Notes: generated by a model not told the origin, from the sequence alone. DNA of 18,447 nucleotides from an uncultured Eubacterium sp. (GCA_947573465.1 CANPET010000012.1:1-18447); one strand, 5' to 3'. Counted from the first letter of the stretch, positions 8,102 to 16,414 are shown. Translations and numbers: made by a program.

Positions 8102-8626
8102 TTATATAACATTTGCAAGCATTACACTGGCTATTGTTCCCGCAAGTGTTGCTAAAAGTGCACCAGGAAGAGTCCATCGTGTTTTCGTTACCTTTGCTGT
8201 CAGATAATAAACAGACATTGTGTAAAATACCGTCTCCGTGCAACTCATCATTAAAGATGTAACTTTTCCTAAATATGAGTCCGGACCGTAAGACTTAAAA
8301 ATATCTAATACCATACCTGTCGCTGCTGAAGATGAAAAAATCTTAACAATTGTTACCGGCATAAGTTCTCCCGGAAAACCTATCTGATCTGTTACCTTCC
8401 CCACCTGCTGTCCTAAAAATTCCATAAATCCTGATTCCCTCAGTACCCCCACTGCTACCATCAATCCGATTAATGTAGGCATTACCTTTATAACAGTCTT
8501 TAGTCCCCCTGTTGCTCCTTCAACGAAATCATCATATACATTTCTTTTCTTTGCAACACCGTATATTACAATAAACAACATAATTCCCGGTATAATAAAA
8601 GACGATATTGTCACAAATATTGACAT
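8102..8626 (-). CDS. spmB: Spore maturation protein B
   Basis: A 174-residue integral membrane protein of the nucleoside-transporter/Gate-like family (Spo maturation B). Hydrophobic helices alternate with conserved stretches such as YGVAKKRNVYDDFVEGA, the glycine-rich KVMPTLIGLMVAVGVLRESG, and SSSAATGMVLD…GPDS…SLMMSCTETVFY. The length equals Bacillus SpmB. In Bacillus, SpmA and SpmB act together in spore-core dehydration and heat resistance. Here the partner spmA lies about 8 kb upstream at 16658-17269 rather than next door. The ribosome-binding site (AGGGGGAAAG) is modest. No clear promoter was found in the 115 bp to the antiporter terminator, so transcription may be weak or partly read-through. 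Confidence 0.93.
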   Translation of the reverse strand: MSIFVTISSFIIPGIMLFIVIYGVAKKRNVYDDFVEGATGGLKTVIKVMPTLIGLMVAVGVLRESGFMEFLGQQVGKVTDQIGFPGELMPVTIVKIFSSSAATGMVLDIFKSYGPDSYLGKVTSLMMSCTETVFYTMSVYYLTAKVTKTRWTLPGALLATLAGTIASVMLANVI

Positions 8627-8699
8627 ACTTTCCCCCTGATATTTAGATAAATAAGACCTGCACTTTTATAAAAATGCAACCATTATTACAAATATATGG

Positions 8700-8738
8700 T
8701 ATAAAAAAAGAACCTATGACTTTACACAGGTTCTTTTC
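8700..8738 (-). terminator. Terminator of the antiporter gene
   Basis: On the minus strand AAAAGAACCTGTG pairs with CATAGGTTCTTTT across a short loop (one G-U pair), followed by TTT. It lies 3' of the antiporter stop codon and separates that gene from spmB. The A-rich left side makes it potentially active in the other direction too. Confidence 0.85.
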
Positions 8739-8741
8739 TAT

Positions 8742-10088
8742 CTATTTTTTAGGTTTATATCTATTATACTCTGCTCTTTCTTCGTAGTTATTTACTAACT
8801 TACTTTCAATCGTAATATCTGCACCGTTTGGTCCCTTTCTCATAAACACCGGTTTTAAAATAATTGGTGTTAATATCGTAGTGACAATTACGACAATAAT
8901 TACCGGTGCGACAATCTCTGAACTCATCAACCCCGCTTCTATTCCTTTATTCGCCACAATCAACGCAACCTCACCACGGGATACCATTCCTACACCGATT
9001 CTGAGACATTGGTAATTTTTATATCCACATGCTTTTGCACCCAGTCCACAGCCAACCACTTTTGTTAAAATCGCAACGATTGTCAAAACCACTGCATAAA
9101 TTACTACCAAAAGTCCCATATGCATGACTGCTTCTCCATCTACCTTCAAACCGATACTTGCAAAAAATATCGGGCTCAAAAGCATATAAGCAATTACATC
9201 AAACTTTGATGCCACAAACTGATCTTTCTGTGTCATGGAAATAATGACACCTGCAAAAAAGGCTCCTGTAATATCTGCCACACCAAAGAGGCTTTCTGCT
9301 GCAAAAGCCATAATCAGACAGATAACAAATGCCATTATCGCATGTCTGTGCTTTCCTTTTCCATCATGTTCACACCATTTCTTATATAGTTTATATATAA
9401 CAAATCCAAACACTCCAACAAACACAAAAAACAATAATATTTTTAACAAAACCATGCCAAGAGGTGTGTTTTGTGTTCCTTCTTTTGGACTTCCTCCTAA
9501 ACTGATGACAACTGTGAGTGCGACAATACCAAGAATATCATCAATAATTGCAGCTCCCAATATCGCATTACCAGATGCTGTCTTTAATTTTCCCATCTCC
9601 TGCAATGTTTCAACAGTAATACTTACAGATGTTGCTGTCAGTATTACACCTACAAACACCGCCTGCATAAATACGGAAGAAGTATCTGCCTGCTGTATCC
9701 ATCCTGCCTGAAGAAACCAATAAGTAAACGCTGCTCCGCCAATCAACGGTACAATAACACCTGATACTGCAATAATAAATGATGCTAATCCGCACTTCTT
9801 CAATTCCTTTATATCTGTCTCCAGACCGGCACAGAACATCAATACAATAACCCCTATCTCTGCCAGGTTATTAATAAAAGATGTCTGATAAAGTGTCAAA
9901 TCCACTAATTGAAAACTGCCAATATGAACTCCCGATAATAGATTTCCCAGTATCGCCGGTCCCAAAACCAGTCCTGCTAACAATGCTCCAACAACCTGCG
10001 GCATATGAAATCTCTTTGTTACCAGTCCAAAAACTTTAGTACTGGCTAAAATCAATGCAAGCTGCCACAAATATCCATACTTTTCCAT
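8742..10088 (-). CDS. CPA2-family cation:proton antiporter
   Basis: A 448-residue membrane protein of the Na+/H+ exchanger (CPA2) superfamily with about twelve hydrophobic segments, starting WQLALILASTKVFGLVTKRF. The adjacent aspartates Asp183-Asp184 in GAAIIDDILGIVAL match the double-Asp ion site of electrogenic antiporters such as NapA, rather than the Gln-Asp of KefC-type proteins. This suggests Na+ (or K+)/H+ exchange. The C-terminal tail is only about 35 residues, with no RCK/TrkA nucleotide-binding domain. Ribosome-binding site AGAGGAAAG precedes the ATG. It has its own promoter and terminator, so it is probably a separate unit despite following the ECF genes. Ion specificity is not readable. 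Confidence 0.92.
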   Translation of the reverse strand: MEKYGYLWQLALILASTKVFGLVTKRFHMPQVVGALLAGLVLGPAILGNLLSGVHIGSFQLVDLTLYQTSFINNLAEIGVIVLMFCAGLETDIKELKKCGLASFIIAVSGVIVPLIGGAAFTYWFLQAGWIQQADTSSVFMQAVFVGVILTATSVSITVETLQEMGKLKTASGNAILGAAIIDDILGIVALTVVISLGGSPKEGTQNTPLGMVLLKILLFFVFVGVFGFVIYKLYKKWCEHDGKGKHRHAIMAFVICLIMAFAAESLFGVADITGAFFAGVIISMTQKDQFVASKFDVIAYMLLSPIFFASIGLKVDGEAVMHMGLLVVIYAVVLTIVAILTKVVGCGLGAKACGYKNYQCLRIGVGMVSRGEVALIVANKGIEAGLMSSEIVAPVIIVVIVTTILTPIILKPVFMRKGPNGADITIESKLVNNYEERAEYNRYKPKK

Positions 10089-10184
10089 GATGTCTTTCCT
10101 CTTTCTATGTACCTTGCCGTCCCTATATTAAATGCACAAATTTATAAAAAGTTTACAAATAGTTTCTTTTTCACAGCCCGATAC

Positions 10185-10213
10185 ATAATAGCACCATCTC
10201 ATACCAAATTCAA
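10185..10213 (-). promoter_or_regulatory. Promoter of the antiporter gene
   Basis: TTGAAT (10208-10213), 17-bp spacer, TATTAT (10185-10190) on the minus strand, about 97 nt upstream of the start codon. No terminator was seen between the end of the S-component gene (10244) and this promoter, so some read-through from the B12 operon is possible. Confidence 0.7.
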
Positions 10214-10243
10214 TTAATTTTATTCGGCTTTATCTTTGTTTTT

Positions 10244-10861
10244 CTAAAACATATTAAACTTTAACTTTATTCTGTTAATCTTTTGAAACATTTCTCTTGA
10301 AATAATAAACAGGAAAATAAATGTCGATGCTCCATGTATTATATTAAATACAAATCCGGTAGCATATGCTGCAAGAAACGTAGAAACCCTTGGTTTATCT
10401 GTATACATTACAACTGTCGCTGTATCCATTATCAGACCATAAAATACAAATGTTACAAGAAAACCATATATACTCAGTATCCATCTGTTACTAATAAATT
10501 TCTGTCCTGCTCCCTGAAAGATACACGCTGAGATCACTCCTATAATCCCTAATGCAATCATCTGCCATGGCGTCCACGGACCCTGCCCAAAAAAGAAATC
10601 AGAAATAAATGCTGTCAGACATCCACTTAAAAAACCTGCTTCCTTTCCCAACATAACCGCCGTAATAATAATAATTGCAACACTAGGCTTAAACTGCGGC
10701 GTCATAAAAAAGATAAGCCTTCCAACAATCGCCATACTCGTCAAAACTGCCAGCAATACAATTTCTCTTGTCCTTGGTTTTCTTTTTTCAAAAGACCACA
10801 CAAAAACTATAATAGATACCAGAATGATTAAAATGGATATAAGATAATACTCCTTTAACAT
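10244..10861 (-). CDS. ECF transporter S component, probably for cobalamin
   Basis: A 205-residue membrane protein with five or six hydrophobic helices. It is typical of the substrate-binding S component of energy-coupling factor importers: an N-terminal helix, the RTREIVLLAVLTSMAIVGR segment, small-residue-rich helices, and the loop SDFFFGQGPWTPWQM found in several vitamin S components. Its start overlaps the end of the ATPase gene by 7 bases, indicating translational coupling. It is the last gene of the operon behind the cobalamin riboswitch, so cobalamin or a corrinoid (as for CbrT-type S components) is the best substrate guess. Another riboswitch-regulated ligand, such as a B12 precursor, is not excluded. 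Confidence 0.85.
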   Translation of the reverse strand: MLKEYYLISILIILVSIIVFVWSFEKRKPRTREIVLLAVLTSMAIVGRLIFFMTPQFKPSVAIIIITAVMLGKEAGFLSGCLTAFISDFFFGQGPWTPWQMIALGIIGVISACIFQGAGQKFISNRWILSIYGFLVTFVFYGLIMDTATVVMYTDKPRVSTFLAAYATGFVFNIIHGASTFIFLFIISREMFQKINRIKLKFNMF

Positions 10862-12426
10862 ATAATATCCTCCATCTTATAATCATTCTCTACAATTCTC
10901 TTTGACATTTTTGCCACTGTCGTTGTATAAAACCTGTTATTTACAAAAAACTCCCGCACATCTGATACTGAGATAAGACTGCCATTGGCAAATAACCCGC
11001 ACCGGTCCACAAATTCACCACAGAAATCTAAGTCGTGGCTTACAATAATAATCGTTTTTCCATTTGCTGCCAGACATTTTAAAAATCTTCCCAGCTCTTC
11101 TTTAAAAATATTATCCATCCCCTTTGTCGGCTCATCCAAAAGTAAAATATCCGGCTCTTTGGACAATATTTTTGCAAGCGCTGCTTTCTGCTGTTCACCA
11201 CCGCTTAAATCATAAGGATGCATGTTCATAAGTGCTTCCAATTTCATTTCCTTTATCATTTTATCAGAAACATTTTCCAACTCCTCTAAAACACTCTCCC
11301 TCTCAAATAAAATCTGTACATTCTGCGGCAGTAACACTGCCTTTCCGTCCATTTTCAATTTACCTCTATATGCCTTCAAAATTTTAGACAACAAAAGAAG
11401 CGTAGTTGTCTTCCCTGTTCCGTTTCCTCCAAGAATCGCAAAGATTTCTCCTTTTTCAACTTGCAGATTTAATCCCTGAACAATATCACGACCATTTTTT
11501 TCATAACGAAACCAAATATTATTACATAAAACACTGTATTGTTTTTTTCGTGTTTCTTTATTTTTGTTCCTTTCAGAATCTATCCCGTTTAACTCTTTTT
11601 TTCTCTTACGATTCCAATTGTTTTCCAGCCATCTTCGCCCCTCAGCTACAGATATAGGGACTTCTCCTTCACTCTGCCCAAAAATCCTGCTTGGCACAGG
11701 CATCAAAGGCTCTATATCCATAGACAGACCTTTTTTTACCACTTCTCTTATTTTACCATAATCACTTACTTCACCTTTTTCTAACACCAGCACTTTGTCT
11801 GCCTTTTTTAAAACATAATTCAGACGATGTTCTGATATAATTACAGTAATGCCAAAATCTTCATTTATTTTCTTTAATATATCTATGAATCTTTCTGCTG
11901 CAATCGGATCTAACTGAGCTGTTGGTTCATCTAAGACAAGCACCTCCGGACCCATTACCATAACTGCTGCCAGATTCAATAGTTGTTTCTGCCCCCCTGA
12001 CAACGAGTCCGTATCTTCGTTGTACCAGCCGGTAATATCAAAATACTCTGCGATTTCTGCTGTCTTAGCACGTATATATTCACTTTTCTCTCCAAAATTC
12101 TCTAATCCAAATGCCAGTTCATGCCACACCTTATCTGTCACAATCTGATGTTCCGGATTCTGCATGACATAACCTATTTTTTTTGCCTGCTCTTCGTCTG
12201 TCATTTCCTCTATCTTCTGACCGTCAAAGCTTACTGTCCCTTCAACATTTCCTGCCGGTCTGATTTGTGGTTTCAAACATCGCAGAAATGTCGTTTTGCC
12301 ACAGCCGGACTTTCCACACACAACAATGAACTGCCCTTTTTCAATACTTAGAGAGACGTTCTTCAGACTTTGTTTATCAGATACTTTATATTTAAAACTT
12401 AAATCTTTGATTTCAATCTGCGCCAT
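10855..12426 (-). CDS. Fused double ATPase of an ECF transporter (EcfA-EcfA')
   Basis: A 523-residue cytoplasmic protein with two ABC ATPase domains in one chain. Domain 1: Walker A GKSGCGKT at 38-45, LSGGQ at 142-146, Walker B VLVLDEPT at 162-169. A charged linker of about 60 residues (Lys/Arg/Asn-rich, near 265-300) follows. Domain 2: Walker A GGNGTGKTT at 333-341, LSGGEQQ from 407, then ILLLDEPTKG. Both domains look catalytically intact. The product drives the ECF importer together with the T and S components. The gene starts 28 bases inside the EcfT gene and runs 7 bases into the S gene, so the three products are translationally coupled. A fused ATPase with its own T and S genes marks a dedicated (group I) ECF system. 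Confidence 0.94.
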   Translation of the reverse strand: MAQIEIKDLSFKYKVSDKQSLKNVSLSIEKGQFIVVCGKSGCGKTTFLRCLKPQIRPAGNVEGTVSFDGQKIEEMTDEEQAKKIGYVMQNPEHQIVTDKVWHELAFGLENFGEKSEYIRAKTAEIAEYFDITGWYNEDTDSLSGGQKQLLNLAAVMVMGPEVLVLDEPTAQLDPIAAERFIDILKKINEDFGITVIISEHRLNYVLKKADKVLVLEKGEVSDYGKIREVVKKGLSMDIEPLMPVPSRIFGQSEGEVPISVAEGRRWLENNWNRKRKKELNGIDSERNKNKETRKKQYSVLCNNIWFRYEKNGRDIVQGLNLQVEKGEIFAILGGNGTGKTTTLLLLSKILKAYRGKLKMDGKAVLLPQNVQILFERESVLEELENVSDKMIKEMKLEALMNMHPYDLSGGEQQKAALAKILSKEPDILLLDEPTKGMDNIFKEELGRFLKCLAANGKTIIIVSHDLDFCGEFVDRCGLFANGSLISVSDVREFFVNNRFYTTTVAKMSKRIVENDYKMEDIIC

Positions 12427-13259
12427 CTTAATCCCTCCCTAATGTTAATAAAAACCGGTGTCAAACATAACAATGTATATAAAATATAAATAAATACATT
12501 TCCTTTATAAACGATATACGGATAGTAATACGTAAAAACCATATCTTTGCATGATGCCCATAAAATAATACCTGCTAATGCGATAATCCATATCATCACA
12601 CCAATATCCCGTTTTTCTATTTTGTAATTACTGTAGTTTGTCCTTTTCCTTGCTCCAAACCCTCTGGCTTTCATCGAGTCTGCTGTATCAATTGAATTTT
12701 CCAATGCCCATGTTGTTGTTATAGAAAAAACTTTGCTGCCTCTCTTTATTTTTCTAATAAATTTTTCTCCTTCATCTCCATTGACCGAAGAAACCTCTTT
12801 ATAGTGTTTCATGTATTTTGGTATAAATCTCAATATCATAGAAACAAGTAATGCTACATGAGGCACAAATTTTCCCACTGCTCCAAAAAATCTTTCTATC
12901 CCCATTATCTGATAAAACGTAGAAAACCATATAAGCATACTGCATATAATCGCAGAAGAAACAATACCATATATAATCGACTCCAACGTCACCGGATTGC
13001 CGGTAAACAAATAGAATAGCAATGTTCCTCCTCTATGAGAAAATAATGGATTTATAAAGGATGAAACGAAAAAAACGAAACTTACTATCAACAGATACTT
13101 TACTCCTTCCCGTCCTTTTAAACAAAAGTAATAAGCCAATGCTGAAAATATAGAAATCAGCACCAGCCCTAACTGCATCTGAAACATAGTAAGTCCTAAT
13201 ACTACCAAATAAAATATTAAATTTACTAACGGATGAAATCTTGAAAACTCATCTTTCAT
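12399..13259 (-). CDS. ECF transporter T component (EcfT/CbiQ family)
   Basis: A 286-residue membrane protein that links the ATPases to the S component. Five or so transmembrane segments surround the cytoplasmic coupling region. That region carries the family Ala-Arg-Gly motif in ADSMKARGFGARKRT (Ala198-Arg199-Gly200) and the preceding stretch FIPKYMKHYKEV. Its ATG overlaps the stop codon of the upstream gene by one base (TAATG), and its end overlaps the ATPase gene by 28 bases, so it is translated as part of one chain of genes. It appears dedicated to this operon. A CbiQ role in cobalt uptake is less likely because no CbiM or CbiN gene is present. Confidence 0.92.
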   Translation of the reverse strand: MKDEFSRFHPLVNLIFYLVVLGLTMFQMQLGLVLISIFSALAYYFCLKGREGVKYLLIVSFVFFVSSFINPLFSHRGGTLLFYLFTGNPVTLESIIYGIVSSAIICSMLIWFSTFYQIMGIERFFGAVGKFVPHVALLVSMILRFIPKYMKHYKEVSSVNGDEGEKFIRKIKRGSKVFSITTTWALENSIDTADSMKARGFGARKRTNYSNYKIEKRDIGVMIWIIALAGIILWASCKDMVFTYYYPYIVYKGNVFIYILYTLLCLTPVFINIREGLRWRRLKSKI

Positions 13260-15118
13260 TATCTTACGTCCTCACCTAAATCGCACGTATAGTGCCATTC
13301 TATTTTGTCACCGGCTTTTACCTTATACTCACTGCAACTTTTTTGCTGATACTCCCCATTCACACAATACAGCCACCCTGACTGTCCTCCACAGGAAAAT
13401 TCGTAAATATTATCAATTCCCTCTATATAGGCACTCGTTCCTGTGAAAGATGCTTCCATCAATATATTGTTCTTTTTTAATTCTCTGAAAAGAACATCAT
13501 AAACACTGTCATCTTTTTTGAAAGAAACCTCTTGTTCCTTCAATATAACGCCATCTTTCGGAATATGCGCTTTTAATCCATCATCCAGATCGTCTAAATT
13601 ATCATAAATTGTAGAACATTCTACTAATATTGTGCAGTTTCCTGCAGTCTCCTTTATCTCATCTTCTGACTTACCTTTTGTGCATCCGCCAAAAATCAGA
13701 CAGACTGTGATAAGCATAATAAAAAACTTATTTTTTCTTTTCAAAAATATTCCTGCTGCAGTTAATCCCAAAACTCCTAAAATTATTCCAAGCCATTTAT
13801 AATTCTTCGCTGGTTTGTTATTCTGCACCATTTTTTCTTTTGTCATATTTTCCTGACTGTTTTTCTCTTCAGTCTCTTCTATCAGCGTTTCTGGTGTTTT
13901 TTTATTCTTTCTCTTCAATTTCTTTTTTGCTTTATTATTTTCCGCCAAACCTTCTTGTGTTTCCTTCACACTCGTATCTGTATTCTTCTGTAAGGAATCA
14001 CCTGTTTTGTTTTGTCCTGTTATATCAATCTTTCTTGATGCTCTCTTTTTATTACTTTTCTGATTTAAGGAAATATTATCTTTTCTATTCTTCTCTTTTG
14101 TCTTGTTCTTAAACGAATTTTTATTGTCGTTCATGTTATATAAACCATTTTCATCTGACAAACTTCTATAGTATGCCGTCAGTGAGTACATTGCCTGTTC
14201 CGTCGACATCTGATTTACAAAACTGTCTTCTGTATGTTTAAAACCACCATCCTGATAATATTGAAACAATCCATCCAATACTGTGTGGTTATCTTTTATA
14301 AAACGATTATCTGATACCTTAATATCCAATGCTGTCAAGGCTGCTAATACCTGAGCGGTACTTTCACAATTATCACTCCCTCCACTGGAAAAAGCCCCTG
14401 ATTTATTTTGTCTGGCTGATAACATTTTCACACCACTCTCAATAGCATTCTCCACCTTTTTCTGCTTACGATACTTTGACAGTGCCTGTAATACCATTGC
14501 AGTCACATCTGCTTCTGATTTTTTTCCTGTAATCGCCCATCCGCCATCATTTAACTGATTATCCAGCAATATAGAAATCAATTTTTCCCGTGTTGTTTTT
14601 TCTCCTATATATTCTTTTGCTGTATCCGGAATTTCATAATTTCCACAATCAAATGCCAGCAAACAAAACGCCACACTATTCATTCCCGTTTTTACAACAT
14701 GATCTAATTCTGATAATGGCCTAAGCAGATTATATCCTGCAAAATTATCCGGTGCAGTATTTACAGATGTCAATGCCAATACTACCCTTGCATATTCCGT
14801 ATACTTATTTTTTGATAAAACACCATGACATTTCTCCACTTCAGATTTCAGATTATTCAAATATATATTCAAATAAGATTCCGTCAATGTCCCATATCTG
14901 GCAAGCCCCATAATAAGCCACTCCCCACCTACGCTGCCATAGGTGGGACTGGCTACTTTACTTATTTCATATTCAGATATTTTATCAAGATAATTCTTCG
15001 TCTGTGATTTCGTCAGAATCGTATTTCCCTGTGCAGGCACAGCAAATACCAATAGGCATATAAACGCTATACCTACTGTGGAAATATATTGAATTAACTT
15101 GTTCCAATATCTGCTCAT
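13259..15118 (-). CDS. Exported intrinsic-factor-like protein: prenyltransferase-type barrel fused to DUF4430
   Basis: A 619-residue protein. Residues 1-31 are a signal peptide ending VFAVPAQG. Residues 40-320 form a prenyltransferase/squalene-cyclase-type alpha/alpha barrel with repeats QLNDGGW (188-194), QNKSGAF (237-243) and YQDGGF (288-293). No catalytic zinc-site pattern was recognised, so a binding role is likelier than an enzyme. A Lys/Asn/Glu-rich linker (330-440) leads to a transmembrane helix (442-459), KRKNK, a second hydrophobic stretch (465-478) ending LIFGGC (Cys479, lipobox-like), then a DUF4430 domain (490-619; SGWLYCVNGEY, AGDKIEWHYTCDLGED). Barrel plus DUF4430 is the layout of animal intrinsic factor/transcobalamin. 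Located in a cobalamin-riboswitch operon, it is probably a surface B12 binder. The start at 15118 gives the complete signal peptide. Confidence 0.88.
   Translation of the reverse strand: MSRYWNKLIQYISTVGIAFICLLVFAVPAQGNTILTKSQTKNYLDKISEYEISKVASPTYGSVGGEWLIMGLARYGTLTESYLNIYLNNLKSEVEKCHGVLSKNKYTEYARVVLALTSVNTAPDNFAGYNLLRPLSELDHVVKTGMNSVAFCLLAFDCGNYEIPDTAKEYIGEKTTREKLISILLDNQLNDGGWAITGKKSEADVTAMVLQALSKYRKQKKVENAIESGVKMLSARQNKSGAFSSGGSDNCESTAQVLAALTALDIKVSDNRFIKDNHTVLDGLFQYYQDGGFKHTEDSFVNQMSTEQAMYSLTAYYRSLSDENGLYNMNDNKNSFKNKTKEKNRKDNISLNQKSNKKRASRKIDITGQNKTGDSLQKNTDTSVKETQEGLAENNKAKKKLKRKNKKTPETLIEETEEKNSQENMTKEKMVQNNKPAKNYKWLGIILGVLGLTAAGIFLKRKNKFFIMLITVCLIFGGCTKGKSEDEIKETAGNCTILVECSTIYDNLDDLDDGLKAHIPKDGVILKEQEVSFKKDDSVYDVLFRELKKNNILMEASFTGTSAYIEGIDNIYEFSCGGQSGWLYCVNGEYQQKSCSEYKVKAGDKIEWHYTCDLGEDVR
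13261..13744 (-). other. Possible internal start giving a separate DUF4430 lipoprotein
   Basis: Inside the fused gene, an in-frame TTG codon at 13742-13744 follows AGGA (13751-13754) at 6-nt spacing. Starting there would give (M)KRKNKFFIMLITVCLIFGGC, a standard-looking 20-residue lipoprotein signal peptide, followed by the DUF4430 domain. It is a hypothesis only. The same sequence works as an internal signal in the full-length protein. Phe at position -3 of the lipobox is less common than Leu. Confidence 0.35.
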
Positions 15119-15136
15119 CTTTCGCCTGCTTTCTTT

Positions 15137-16267
15137 TTACTTTTTCACTTTCAAAGATTTTACGTTACTCCATTTACCAAAAATTCTTTTTTCCCCAATC
15201 ACTCTGTATGCTCTGACTTTTACATAACATCTTACATTTTTTGAAAGTTTTTTTGTTGTAAATGTAGTCTTTGTAGTCGTTTTCACCTTGCTCTTTTTAA
15301 ATTTCTTATTTGTTGCATACCGATACTGATAACCTTTTGCTCCAGTTACTTTATTAATCTTTATTTTTACTTTATACTTTTTAACATTTGTTAATTTTTT
15401 AATTGTCACCTTTTTTAATGGCGCAATCGTAGTAGTTTCCGGTGTTGTTGTTTCCTGCCTTGTAGTTGTTTCTGATACTGCTGTTGTAGTCTCTGGCTCT
15501 GTTGTTTCCTCTACATAACCCAGATTTAATAACGCTTTATCTACTTCTTCCTGTGTGGCATCATACTTTTCAAGTACACTGACCGCCTCTGCTCTTGCCT
15601 CTTTCAACTCTCCTTCGGCATCAACACCTGCTACCTGCTTCATCAGCTTGTCCTTATCAGCTAACTTTGCACTTTCAATGTTATCATAATAACTATAAAA
15701 TCCTAAATCAGCTCCTCCTGCATATACACTGAATTGTACTCTTACTACATCTCCATCCTTTACCGGCTGGGCATCCATCGCACTATCAGAACACTTATTA
15801 TTTAACGCATACATCCATCCTGCCAAATCGGTAAAAGAGCCTGAACCTAGTTTTTGTTCATCTTCAAATAATACATTCATACTGGTATCCGTTGGCGCAT
15901 CATAATGAAATTTTCCATATTCACCATAATCAACATCAATTCCCGCCATATCCTGTATTGACTGCGGTATCTTAACAATACCTGTGTCAGCATAACTGAT
16001 TGTGTTTAAATAGTACCCATAAGAACTTGTATGAAACGTAATGTTCTTTTCTTTTGCTACCTTCTCAAATACATCTTTTACTGATGCTCCTTCATTGACT
16101 TCTACTGTCATCGGCTCCACTAAAAAACCTTGTCCAATCGTGAATCTCTCAATACTCATAGTAACCTTAATTGTTTTTGCTTCTTCTGCAAATGTAACAG
16201 TAATTGTAGATAAAACCATCGCCAATACAATCACTGCTGACAAAACCTTTTTTGTAATTCTGTTCAT
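15137..16267 (-). CDS. Secreted DUF4430 protein with Thr-rich stalk and FN3-like domain
   Basis: A 376-residue protein, first in the cobalamin-riboswitch operon. The start is the ATG at 16267 (MNRITKK…), chosen because AGGAGGATAAA precedes it and a signal peptide (residues 1-27, ending VTFA) begins there. Starting at the ATG at 16333 would add 22 residues encoded by the leader terminators. Residues 30-185 are a DUF4430/transcobalamin C-terminal-like domain (VNEGASVKDVFEKVA, GWMYALNN at 150-157, KDGDVVRVQFSVYAGGADLG). A helical FIVAR-like segment (200-250), a Thr/Glu/Pro stalk (254-283) and a Lys-rich FN3-like domain (287-376) follow. No LPXTG or lipobox is present, so wall attachment is presumably non-covalent. 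A corrinoid-binding or accessory role is inferred from the riboswitch and neighbours. Confidence 0.88.
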   Translation of the reverse strand: MNRITKKVLSAVIVLAMVLSTITVTFAEEAKTIKVTMSIERFTIGQGFLVEPMTVEVNEGASVKDVFEKVAKEKNITFHTSSYGYYLNTISYADTGIVKIPQSIQDMAGIDVDYGEYGKFHYDAPTDTSMNVLFEDEQKLGSGSFTDLAGWMYALNNKCSDSAMDAQPVKDGDVVRVQFSVYAGGADLGFYSYYDNIESAKLADKDKLMKQVAGVDAEGELKEARAEAVSVLEKYDATQEEVDKALLNLGYVEETTEPETTTAVSETTTRQETTTPETTTIAPLKKVTIKKLTNVKKYKVKIKINKVTGAKGYQYRYATNKKFKKSKVKTTTKTTFTTKKLSKNVRCYVKVRAYRVIGEKRIFGKWSNVKSLKVKK

Positions 16268-16306
16268 TTTATCCTCCTTCTGCCATTGATAATTTCCAGA
16301 AATGAA

Positions 16307-16337
16307 TAAAAGAAAAGTCCTGCAAAATTGCAAGACT
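16307..16337 (-). terminator. Second leader terminator of the B12 operon
   Basis: On the minus strand AGTCTTGCA pairs with TGCAGGACT around ATTT (9 bp, two G-U), followed by TTTTCTTTT. It begins right after the U-tract of the first terminator. Confidence 0.75.
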
Positions 16338-16379
16338 AAAAAAAGTTGTCTGACAAATCATTTTAATTTATCAGATAAC
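16338..16379 (-). terminator. First leader terminator, expression platform of the cobalamin riboswitch
   Basis: On the minus strand GTTATCTGATAAAT pairs with ATTTGTCAGACAAC (14 positions, one mismatch, one G-U), followed by seven Us. It lies about 50 nt 3' of the aptamer. Part of the 5' arm (TCTGAT) can pair with GTCAGG in the aptamer B12-box strand, suggesting an antiterminator used when no cobalamin is bound. Confidence 0.88.
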
Positions 16380-16414
16380 ATATATTTCCTCTCCGCCTTG
16401 CCTGCGAATTCTGG

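Noticed and set aside
9235..9711. 158-codon plus-strand open frame
   Set aside because: It is a shadow of the antiporter gene on the opposite strand, with no ribosome-binding site and no family match.
10244..13259. Cobalt (CbiMNQO) importer
   Set aside because: No CbiM or CbiN gene is present, the ATPase is a double-domain fusion, and the S component looks like a vitamin-type S protein.
13259..15118. Sequencing frameshift or misassembly as the cause of the barrel-DUF4430 fusion
   Set aside because: The frame is continuous through the junction and both flanking membrane segments make topological sense. A true fusion or internal start fits better, although relatives must be checked.
13259..15118. 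Squalene-hopene cyclase or prenyltransferase enzyme
   Set aside because: The barrel is short, exported and fused to DUF4430, with no recognised catalytic motif, and sits in a cobalamin-regulated transport operon.
16268..16333. Upstream ATG at 16333 that would lengthen the DUF4430 protein by 22 residues
   Set aside because: The extra codons lie over the leader terminators, no ribosome-binding site precedes that ATG, and the signal peptide with a strong ribosome-binding site begins at 16267.
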